Assembly (NCBI RefSeq): GCF_019175285.1
Contig: NC_056526.1
Span: forward strand, 7,752,016-7,816,015
DNA: 64,000 bases
Direction of reading: 5' to 3'
DNA from: Sceloporus undulatus
Lineage: Eukaryota > Chordata > Lepidosauria > Squamata > Phrynosomatidae
Each line of letters begins with the position of its first letter. Within the stretch, counting starts at the first letter, position 1. This document shows positions 40,331-52,300 of the stretch, piece after piece. The notes beneath the pieces were generated by a model. The model had not been told where the DNA came from. It was given only the letters and a program-made list of their open reading frames with translations, and did not search any database. Both the position numbers and the translations under genes were made by a program.

Positions 40331-43300
40331 GGGAAGGGAAGGGGCAGCCATTGCGATTCCTATTGTTATTGTTGTTGTTGTTATTATGGGAACCAGTGCC
40401 GTCTGTGGCTTTTTCAAGGGTCTTGGGGCCTTGTTTCATTCAATGCATTTTATTCTTTCATTCCTTTTTACCTACAATCCCCTTTCCCTCCCCTGGCTTT
40501 TCAATTGTCTTGTTCTTTTGAAACTATGAAGCCGCCTCTCTTGAGTTTCCCCAGTTCTGGGGGAAAGTGGGGTTACAAATAATAATAATAATAATAATAA
40601 TATAGTGATTTAGGATGGCAATATTTGGAAAAACAAACCCTCTGAAGAAACCTGACAAGAAAACCCAGTGAGAGGGTCTCCGTCAGTCGAAAGGACTTGG
40701 AAGGCACACAACAACAACAGCAACAACAACAACGTGATGATCATATAAAATAATGAATATAACAATGGTAGAATTCAAAGACATAGCCGCGTCGGTCTCT
40801 AGAATCAGTTCGTAGAGAGACGCTATAGCACCTTCGGCAGGAAACACCTTTCTTTCAGTTAGTCTCAAAGGTGCTACAAGATCCCTCTGCGCAACAAGCA
40901 TAATAATGGTTATTGCTAGTATGACAGCCAGCGTGAAATAGTGGCTTAAGTGTTGGACTAGGAGTCTGCAGGCCAGGGTTCGAATCCTTGCTCAAATATA
41001 AAAATCCACCTTGGGCAAGTCACGCTCTCTCAGCCTCAAAGGACGGCAAACACTCTTCTGAAGGAACAGGCCAAGAAAATCCTGGGAGGGGGTCACTGAA
41101 GGCAGACAACACCACAACAAAGCGGGATGGTAATAATAATAATGAGAGCCAGCATGGTGTACTGGTTTAAGTGTTGGACTAGGACTCTGAAGTCCAGGAT
41201 TCAATTTGCCACTCAGACATGGAAACCCTTAGGGAGCTAGGGATGTTTAGCCTGGAAAAGAGAAGGTTAAGAGGTGATATGATTGCCCTCTTTAAATATT
41301 GGAAGGGATGTCATATTCAGCAGGGAGCAAGCTTGTTTTCTGATGCTCCAGAGAACAGGACCCAATGGAGCAATGGATGGAAGCTCCAGGAAAAGAGATT
41401 CCAGCTCAACATTAGGAGGAACTAACTGACAGTAAGGGCTGTTTGACAGTGGAACACACTCCTTCCTCGGAGGGTGATAGAGTCTCCTTCCTTAGAGGTC
41501 TTTAAACAGAGGCTGGATGGCCATCTGTCAATGAGATGCTTTGACAATGAGATGCATGGCAGAATGGGGTTGGACTGGATGGCCCTTGTGGTCTCTTCCA
41601 ACTCTATGGTTCTATGCTTTACTCATTGGGTGACCATTTGCAAATCACACTCTCTCAGCCTCAGGGAAAGGGAAAGGCTAAACCCCTCTGAACCAATCTT
41701 GCCAAGAAAACCCCAGGATAAGTCTGCCTTGGTGGTGGAGTGAGCCTTCAGATCCTGGGGTTTTCTTGGCACAGTTTGTTCAGAGGCGCTTTGCCATTGC
41801 CTTCCCCTACGTCTGAGAGAGTGTGACTTGCTCAAGGTCCCCCAGTGGGTTTCCATTGCCGAGTGGAGATTCACATCCTGGTCTCTAGAGTCAAAGGTCC
41901 AACACGCAACCCACTGTGCTACACTGGTGCCTGTGGGAAACAACTTGAAGGCACAACAACAACAAAATTAGTGTATTTGTTTGTCCTGTGTTTCCCCCTC
42001 CAACAAAACAAACAAACAAACAAACAAACAAACCTGGGACTCAAAGTGGTTTACCCTTTATGAGAAGAATACAAATTGAAAACAAGCAACATGTGAACCT
42101 TGGAATAGAATTAAAATCTTCATAGTATTCAAACAAAGCACCCTCGTGTTGGTGGTAGAAAAGAGGGTGCATCTATTCTACAGCAAGGGTTCTCAAATGG
42201 TGGGGTGGGACCCCTGAAGGGGGCATGAGAGTTGCTCAAGGGGGACATGAGACTTGGAAGCCCCGTTGCTTCTTTCTGTCCTGGAGGAGAAGAGAAATGC
42301 AAGGAGGGCTCTTGGAGCTTCTGTCTGAGGAGAGCTATTTCCTTCTAAGATGTTAAAATATGGAAAATACACCAAACAAAGATCCAAAACACACTGCAGA
42401 AATAATCCAGTTTTGAGACCACTTTAACTGCCCTGGCTCACTGCTAGGAAATCCTAGGAATTGTAGTTAATTGTAGTACCAGAGCTGTCTGACACAGAAG
42501 GATACATATCTCACAAAACTACAGTTCCCAGAGTTCCCTAGCACTGAGCCAGGGCAGTTAAAATGATCTCAAGCTGGATTGTTTCTGCAGTGTGTTTTAG
42601 ACCAAAGCATTTTGAGTCCTATAGTTTGAGGAGGGGGTGACGTCCGCATGTAGATGCAAAGAGGGGCACAAGAGTGAAAAGTCTTGAGAACCACTAATCT
42701 AGACGCTGTGGAAATAATGCAGTTTGACCCCACTTTCAAGTTCTGTAGCTCTGATGGAATCCTGGGATTTGTGGTTTTACAAAGTCTTTAGCCTTCCCTG
42801 CCAAAGAGTGCTGGTGTCTCTCCAGACTATAAATCCCAGGTTCCTGTAGGATGGAGCTGTGGCAGTTGAAGTGGGGCCAAACTGAATTATTTCTACTGTG
42901 TAGATGCACCTCCAGTCATCTCCACTGCACAGTAAATTAAGTTTGACACGCCTTTAACTGCGTGGCTATAGAATTTGGGGGTATGTAGTTTTGTGAGATA
43001 TTTAGCCTTCTCTGTCTGAGGCCACTGACACCAGACCAGACTACAAATTCCAGGATTTAAGACGGAGCCATTGCAGTTAAAGGTGTGTCAAACTGCATTA
43101 ATTCTGCAGTGTGACATCAGGCAGAGTGGGATGGCTTTTTTTTTAATCCCCTCTGGTCGTGGCTCCAGAGCTCTGTCAAAGAAGGCTAAATGTCTCACCA
43201 AACTACAATCCTCAGAATTCCCTAGCAGTTGAGCCATGGCAGTTAAAGTGGTGATAAACTGCATTATATCTGAAGTGCGGATGCAGCCCTTGAGGTTCAG

Positions 43301-46300
43301 AGCAGTAGGAAAGAGAAGAGATATGGGGCAGAAGAGAAGTGGACAAAGAGGATGGTGGGATGATCTTTTCACTTCAAACAGCGGAGATCCCCAGCTCCCT
43401 CTGGTGCATTATTGAAAACTGGGATAGCAGTTGTCTCTGAACAAATAAGGAAGGCTTCCCATCTTTGATGTGAAGTTACTTTCTTCTTTTTAAAGTCAAC
43501 TAACAACCCAGTCCTGAGATATTTACTTAGAAGTAAGTGCCATTGAGCTCAGTAGTTAGGCTTACAGCTGGGTTAGTGGATATAAGGTGGACTTCAGGCT
43601 GAAAGACAATGGTGCTGGCTAGATGAGCCCTATGGGGCGCCATCGTGACGTGCGAGGGGCAGCGCTTTCAGACGCCCCTCGCACGTGACGAGGGCGTCAA
43701 AATGGCAGCGGCCTGTACATACGGGCATCGCCATTTTGACGTGACGGACGCCTAGCATCCACAGTTCTCGGCGCCCTTGTGACGTTGCAAGTGCACCATT
43801 GGCCCCTTGCGGCATCACAACCGCGCCACAGAAAGAACCCGCTTTTTGCGGGTTCTTTTTACTGCGCGAGGGAGCTGCGTGGTTTGTCCACTGCAGCTCC
43901 CTCGCACAGCAAACCAGGGTGCCAATATGACACAAAAGGAGGATCTGTTGAAATGAACAGGAACATTCTTGTGCCTATTGGAGCCAGGGTTGTACGTATT
44001 TGCACTACAGAGACCAATGGGTTGCTTTATAGTTACAAAACTGTAAGTCCCTGCAAATGTCAGGGGCTTGATTTATTGATTTAACACATTGACAGGCAGT
44101 ACCATGCCTGCTTCTTGCAGAACAGGTTAGTAGTTTGGTGACTGCTTATTTTGCCTCATATCTCAGTTTCCTGAAAGGCTAGAGACTTCATAAAACAAGA
44201 TAGTTTGGAATGTTTGATTTAGGTTTCTAATGTAACCAGAATCTGTACTGACCTTTAAAATGTAAAAGCTTAATACACTCCACATTGGTGATGAGTGAAT
44301 TACAGGTTTTCAGCATTTTAGTATTTGTGCTCTTGTCTCAGGATGATACAGAGGAAAATTCAAACGATGGCAGCCAACCATCTAAAAGACGACGGATGGG
44401 CTCAGGGGACAGTTCACGCAGTTGTGAAACTTCAAGCCAAGATCTCAGGTATTACTTTGTGGGTTTTTTAGAAATATTCTCAAGGTTGTTGTAGTATATA
44501 TTCTTTCCTAGCAAGTCCTGAATGCATCAACAAAAATATAATTATAACATTTACAAATGCTTGGCCTGACTGGACTTGCTTATTCAGAAGATACTGGTAT
44601 TCTTAGGCCTGTTACAGACTGCCAAAATGAAGCTGCTTTGGGTCTCTTTGGAGGTATGCTATTTAAATGATGCATGCATCCTAAGAATCCGGAAGCTGCA
44701 TCAAAGTTGCACTCCAGTGCTTAGGAATGGAGTGTGGCTTTGGCACGACCTCCGGACTCTTAGGACCCATGCATCATTTAAATAGCATACCCCCAAAAAG
44801 ACCCGAAGCAGCTTTATTTTGGCAGTCTGTAACAGGCCTTAGAATATTTCTTCATGAACTAGATCCATGAAGTTTGGTGTACAGAAATGGTCACTACAAA
44901 AACCTGTAAATAAGACATTGGCGCTTTTCTCCTCTAAAATGGAGAGGTAAAAATATATCTCAGAGTGGTTAAGCTAGTCTCACTTTTGCTAGAAAGCTGA
45001 AATTTGGTTTAATAAAACAACAAAAAGACATTATCTTCAGGAGACTGGCCCTGAAAATGGGACATTTTATCATCTAACAGTTGAATCATAGTACGTGAGG
45101 GTTCATTTCTAGTAGGACAACATTATTTATTTATTTGTCTATTTAGAATATTGGTACAGTTGTCTCCAAGCATTCTCAAGTGGTTTATAATATGACTAAA
45201 GAACAATAACGAGACAGAAAACCCTGCTTGTGGGATGAAATGTCATACTGTGGAATTAAACTGTGATTGTTTCAAGCTTGATCTTTCTGTGTTTAGCTTT
45301 AGCTACTTTCCAGCTGAAAACCTGATAGAATACAAATGGCCACCTGATGAAACAGGAGAATACTACATGCTTCAAGAGCAAGTCAGTGAATATTTGGGTG
45401 TGACCTCCTTTAAACGAAAGTATCCAGGTATTCATGTTAAGGTTGAAATGTTACAAATTAAAATGTGTGCATCTTTTAAATATGTAAGCCTGTACCCAGG
45501 GTCCAGTGACAGATTGGTCTTGCTTCCATGTTCAGACTATAAAGGCTGGGGTACACTGCCACTCTTGCAAAGATGCTTGTCTGAAGCTGTGATGTTGTGC
45601 AAGTGGTTATGATTTTGCACCATAGGAATTTTTTACTCTAGTCTGCACAATTCCTTAAGCAGTCTTTAAGACTACGTTCATTAAAATAATGCCTATAGAT
45701 TTTCATTATTTTCTCATTGTGCTGCTCTTTATGAAAAAGAAGTTGACATTTTAAAAGATAGGTTTTGAGGCAGTTGGCTTCCTAAAAGGAATGTTTTTGA
45801 GTACTTGAAAGTTTTGAGGTTTTGTTTTCATACCTTAAAACCTTCAGTAAAATTAATCAAAGTGATCTTCTGTTTGTTCCTTGCAATAGCAGTTGCTTCC
45901 TTTCCTTTGGTTGCTGATAAACATGACCAAGTCATTCTGTTTCTAGCTCAAGTTACCAGTTTATTAACAAAGGAAATATAAGGATATTTTTAATATGTCT
46001 CTGAGCATGGATGTTCTAAATATTATGAAGAACTTTAGACATTGGTCAAAAAATTATGTCCATGAGCTATTTCAGATTTATTCTGTCTAGTTCAATGAAA
46101 ATATGTCATGTAGATATTCTATAAAATGTCTTATAATCCATTGGCTCAGGTTTGTCAGACGAGAAGCAAAAGAGGACATACAAGTGATTTGTTCTTTTCC
46201 TCCCCTGCTACCTGATCTAATGGATTCTGTCCAGCATCATGCAAGCAGATCTACTTTGCATTCTTGTGAACCCTGAAATCTGATCTAGAAGGCCTCCCAA

Positions 46301-49300
46301 TACTCAGGGTCAGATTTGGAAGAGCTGCAAACAGAACTCTTATAGCAGCAGTGTTACGTTCTGCTGGCAGATGGACAAAGCAGAGAACAACTGTGTGCAT
46401 TTGTGTAATCGCACCTCATACATATATGAGCACACATATTTTGAGTTCCTGTGTGGATACATTTATGAATACATATTTTATATGTTACAGGGGGAGACCA
46501 AGAAAATAATGGATACATCATTCACATTTCTTATGCTGCTGCCTGTTTCATCATTTGAAGCTGTCCTTAATTTGTGCAGAGACCTTTCTGGAATTTATAC
46601 TCCTTTTTGTATAAATAGATTTGCCTTTTCTCTTTAGTTTGAAGGAAAGTAGATTTGGATGAACTACTGCTTTTCATTCCAGACAAAGATTTGGCAGGTT
46701 TGGGAAAGGCAAATAATCACGTGTTCTGCACAGTATTGCTTCCTGAGAAAGTAGTGGCAGCATTTGAATACAAGTATTTGAAGAAATTTAATGTATATTT
46801 AACTATAGTATTTAGGGGGGGGAATCCTTTACACTTCCTTTTCCTTTACCACTTTTCCTTCCCTTTTCCTGGAGATTTAGAAAGAAGAGATCTATCTCAC
46901 AAAGAGAAACTCTACCTCAGAGAACTAAATGTCATTACAGAAACACAATGTACTTTAGGTAAGGACCCAAGAAAGCATTTTTATTTCTTTTTTATTACAC
47001 TGAGAAGTCTTTGCCAGAGAGTAAAATGAAGGTGTCTGCCTTCTGCAGAGGTAAAATTATTGGAAGATGTGAAAGCTGTCCTTCAGAAGCTGATGCTCTA
47101 AATCCTATTGCTAGAAACAAGTGGAGCAGGCCCATTGAATTAGTGGGATTTAGTTACCATTCAGTACTCTTGACTTATAATTCAGTATAAACCAATACCT
47201 GTTTTGGCTGCAAGAATTTATTTGTGACATGCCATAGACTTTGATTCCTTGGATAAGTGTGTAGTTGGCAGACCTGTTCATTTTTACTGATGCTATAACC
47301 TATGATGGCTACAAAACTGAAAAGACTAAAAATTTTGCTTCCTGCTAATATTTGTCTTCATTTTACAAAATTGCTCAACTAACTATTTGATGTACTCTAG
47401 GTCTTACAGCCTTACGCAGCGATGAAGTAATTGATCTCATGATTAAAGAATACCCTGCCAAACATGCTGAGTACTCTGTTATACTTCAAGAGAAAGAACG
47501 TCAACGAATAACTGATCATTACAAAGAATATTCTGTAAGTTCACAAATGTAATTCCCTAAGATCTTTAAATACACAGAGCATGATATTAAATGTTTTTAG
47601 GAGGCAAAGTTTGTGCAAATTGAATTGACGACAACAAAAAATTTGTTTCAGCAAATGCAACAGCAGAACACACAAAAAGTTGAAGCAAGTAAAGTTCCGG
47701 AATACATTAAGAAAGCTGCCAAGAAAGCTGCTGAGTTCAACAGCAACTTAAACCGTGAACGAATGGAAGAAAGAAGGGCCTACTTTGATTTACAGACACA
47801 TGTAGGATGGCTTAACTTTCTTGCTCAAATGACTATAGGTAGCTTCTTGTTTGTAGTAAAGTGATCAGATGTATTTTTCTTGGGAAACATGGTTGTATTC
47901 AATATGTAATTTCCCCCTAGACAGGAAAGTCCAAGAACGTCCAGGTTTTGCTAGTGGCATGCAGCTGGCACAGGCAACACCTGGCATAGTGAAGTTGCCA
48001 TGAATTGGGGAAGCAAGTATTGAATTTGACATAAGAATAAAAATGGGGTTCCTACATGAAGTATAAACTTTGTATTAGTAAAATGACAGCATTGGATACA
48101 ACCATACTGTGTTCAAAGCAAACATACTATCTTTTGGACTAGCCCCGTTTATACCATCAGTCTACAGGTTTTTGTGGTGTGCCTTCAAGTTGTTTCCTAT
48201 GGCAACCCTATCATGGAGGGTTTTTTTTTTTGGCCATTGCCTTCCTCTGAGGCTGAGCGAGAGTGGCTTGCCCATGGTCACTCAATGGGTTTCCATGGCT
48301 GAGCGAGGATTTGAACCCTGGTCTCCAGGATCCTACGCCAGCGCTCAAACCATTATGCCATGCTGGATGTTTTTCTGGCTGTGTTTAGAAATCACTTAGA
48401 TTGAAATCACTGTGGACCCAAGCTCTCTGATGTTTTATAAAAATTATTTTATTTTACTTATTTTATAAAAAGTTATTTTATTGGTTTACTTTTATTTATG
48501 ATCACTTCTCACTTGCCCAGGTTTTGAGAGTAGATGTATTCAAGATGGTTTAGCCATAGGCTTTTTACCTACAGTTACCTTTTCTTATTAATGTATTACT
48601 CCATTTACGCTGTGTTTGCTGATCATTTGCTTGCAAAAGCAAGGAAAACATCTAATAGCCTTGTTTTCTAAGTTAAACTTTAGTTGAGTTCATTTTTAAC
48701 TATAAATGCATTATTTACATTTTATTTTGTATACAGCTCTGACTGAAAATATGATAATTTGTATTTGAAAACACAGGCACACATAGGAAAATACAGTCCC
48801 ATTTTATAAACTTTTAACTATTTACACGAATTGGAGCCATGCTTTTTCTCCTCCTTGCCTTCTCCCCAGCCACAAAATGTAAGAAAACTAAGAGTACGGA
48901 TGTGGTTCTCCTGATTCTTCCTCTCCTTAAGCTGATTCAAACAACTGCTAGCCAGATTTTTTAATGCGGAATGGAATGCCAAATTGTAAATACCCATTTG
49001 TGGAAAGACCCCTTTGTGAATATACCTGACCACATGATCTAGGAAATAATCTGAATGCATCAGTACATATACACCCCATGTCCAATTATTTTGCATGTGC
49101 GTAAGGACACAGAATGCTAATGCTGACTTTTTTATGCAGAGAGTTTAGTTAGCAGTTGTGTGAGCCACTTTTGGGTCATAATGGATTGCAGGAATTGGAC
49201 CATTCATATATATCCCCAAGATTACATGGTACATTATATATTGGAACATGGACAAGATCATAGTATTGATCATATTTTGACTTGTTATAGAAAAGCACAT

Positions 49301-52300
49301 CAGTTTGTAAAATGTGTTCCTTATTTTTCTTTTTCTAACAATGCAGGTTATCCAGGTGCCTCAAGGGAAATATAAAATCTTACCTACAGAAAGGACAAAA
49401 GTTAGTCCTTATCCTGTGGCCCTTATACCTGGCCAGTTTCAGGAATATTATAAAAGGTATGATAATGAAATGCATTTACTCTAATTAGTCTGCTTTGGAG
49501 GAATGTAGTTCATGGAAACGTATAAGAAAACACAACTTTTTAAAAGGTCAGCTACATATAAAGGGAATGAGATACTTTTAAAATGATAGTTTGATAAAGT
49601 TGCACTAGTAGTCTCTGTAAAAAGTGTAAAGCTGTAACATGAGACCATAAAGGGTAAGATTTGCCTTCCTGGACTAGTTCAGGGGCCTGTCAGGTTCAGT
49701 ATTCTGTCCATTTGACAGTCAGATCCTCTGAAGTATGCATTCCTCTGAATTTGTTATTTTATCCCCAACATTTGGTATTCTGAAAAATCTTTGTAGGAGC
49801 TAGATTCAGTTCAGAGTATCAGAGCAGCAGGCTTTTAGTGCAGGAGAGACCATCAGTCTAGAAACCAGAGCCTGGAACAGATTGTGGGAAGTGTGGTCCA
49901 AAAACTATTTTTTTCAGAGCTCTATTCAAAGTAGTACTTTTTTGGATCATTGGTTTTCTGTCACAAATTTTGGTACTGTTAGAGTGTACATGCAGAGCAC
50001 AAAGGTAAGCTAGTAGTCAGTATTCAGTACTAAATGTGCATGTTAGACATCTAATACACTTATCTGGGGTTAAGCTCCATTGAGCTCACTTGGGCTTACT
50101 TCTGACCTTTATCATAATACAGTGTAGACTTTTGTGTGCAATGTAGGCCCAGTACAGATGGGCCTTTTACCACATAAGGAATACGTGCTAGGGTTGCCTC
50201 GGGGCGTCGCTTACAGTATGTCAAAATGGCGGCGCCCTGTACAGATGGGCGCCGCCATTTTGACGTTTGTGATGTCGCGAGTGCGACATTAGCACACTGA
50301 GGTGTCACAACGGCACCACAAAAAGAACCTGCGTTTTGTGGGTTCTTTTTGCTGCGTGAGGAAGCCACACAGTTTGTCCGCTGCAGCTTCCTCGCGCAGC
50401 AAAACAAGGCGCCGGCAGACTGCCTTTTTTGGGCGGTCTGTACCCCACCCTAGTCAAATATTTTAATAGCATGACAGCACTGTGTGAAATTTTTACACTT
50501 AAAAATACATATTGTATACTTCTGAAATATATATTTACATAAATGTAAATATAAATATGAGAGAAAGAGAGAGAGAACATTCTTTATACAGTTACTGAGA
50601 CCTTTTGTGGAACACAGAGGAGTATTTTTGAGTTTGAGCTAGCCTGTATTCTTGATCACTATGCAGTTGCTTAACAAAATATATAGATAAATGAAATAAA
50701 ACACTGTAAACAATTGCTTCACTCCAGATACTCTCCAGATGAGCTCCGATATTTGCCACTAAATACAGCTCTCTATGAGCCTCCCTTAGATCCAGAGCTG
50801 CCTGCCTTGGACAGCGATGGAGATTCAGATGATGCAGAAGAGCGAGGGGATGAAAAGCGGAAAATCAAAGGCAATTCAGTGAGTAAAATACTATCTGTGC
50901 TTGTTTATTCCCTTTTCCCTAGCAGATGGGTACTGGATATAAAGGATCATATTGTGAATCAACTTTGTAAGCTAGTTATTCTACTCAGTTTGTGAATTAA
51001 TCATGATAAGCCAATAAACTGCATGGCAGATGGAACTGAGATTTTCAACATACAGTACATTATGTTCTTACAATTAGTTGTTATACTTCTGAAAATGACA
51101 TTGCTTTGACTGTATTGTAATTTATAAACTTAAATCAGATGAGACTTTAAAAAGTCATAACGTTATCTGTATGCCTGCTGTTACTTCCAAACAAGTAAGA
51201 AATGCAAATTAGCACTGCATCTACAATGCAGAATTAATTCAGTTTAACATGGCTTTCACTGCCATGGTTTAGTGCTGTGTAATTCTGGGATTTGTATTTT
51301 TGTGAGCTATTTATCCTTCTCTGTCAGAGAGCTCTTGTCCCACAACAAAGCTACAAATCGCAGGATTCATAGGATGGAGCCATGACAGTTAAGCTGTGTC
51401 AAACTGGAGTAATTCTGAAGCAGCCTTGGAAAGCATTAACCTGTTAAATAATAGATTGAAGACTAAAAGCTTTGAAATTATATACTGGTAGCACTTGCTG
51501 CTCTGTTAATATTGGGTTAGATCTCAGGCAGTGGGACACCAGTTTTGATGCCTCCTCCCTTCTCATATCTTTTTAAATGTATGAAATTGTGCTCCATTGG
51601 CAGATCAATGGATTGTAAGTCAGACTGTCATTCCTTTAATTGGGGAACCTCACGATCCAGCGCTCTGGCCTTTTACATGAGAATGTGGTTTCCAAATTTA
51701 GAAAGGTCTTGTTTGTTCTTCGCTGGCCATTAAAAGCAAATGCAATGGTGCTGTTTTTGTTCTAGGACAATTCCTCTGGCAATGTCTCTGAAGGTGAAGT
51801 TACTCTTGAAAATCAGGATGAACCTGTCCAGGGAAGACAAAAAACACGAGAGAGAAATTCTACTCCAAGAAAAGAGGGTTCCAAACGATCTGTATCCAAA
51901 TCGGTTCCTGGGTACAAGGTAGAAGAAAAAAGCCCCTGACTCAGCTTCTTTACTGACCAGCCTCTCTCCTTGAAACGTTTAACTTTGTTTTTCAGAAATG
52001 TGGAACTTCTGCTTACTATACTTGACTAGCTACTCTCCTGTTGTGCATTCCTATTTGCTTCCTTACTTCCTGTTGCTTTATTTTACTTGGGGCCTTACTG
52101 TTGTTACCTTGGCTGTGGAGTGGCTTCTATTTTCTGTACCCAAATTGGTTCCTAAGCGATCGCAGCCCGAAAAAATGATTTTTAAAAAAGAGGTTCTTCC
52201 CCACCTCAGTTTGCAGAGGGGGAGGTTTTGTTCTTTCACTGTCTTCCAAGGGTCGACAGTTACATTTCAGATATGAAGCTGGGATTTAGTTTTAAATAGC

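Larger units (their letters stand above)
41145..41962 (+). repeat. SINE split by a CR1 and by a reverse SINE
   Basis: Head 'gagccagcatggtgtactgg' to 'cactcagacatgg' (41145-41222), CR1 at 41219-41615, then SINE body 'actcattgggtgaccatttg' to 'cttgccaagaaaacccc', a reverse SINE at about 41740-41930, and the 3' end 'aaacaacttgaaggcacaac' plus AACAACAA. Confidence 0.75.
40255..44341. other. PHF10 intron 1, repeat-dense
   Basis: LINE tail and (TAA)n at 40500-40601, SINEs at 40620, 40925 and 41145, nested CR1, (AAAC)n at 42002, a hAT complex at 42186-42700, four tandemly placed MITEs at 42381-43293 and a GC-rich MITE at 43625. Only 43930-44340 looks free of repeats. Confidence 0.6.
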
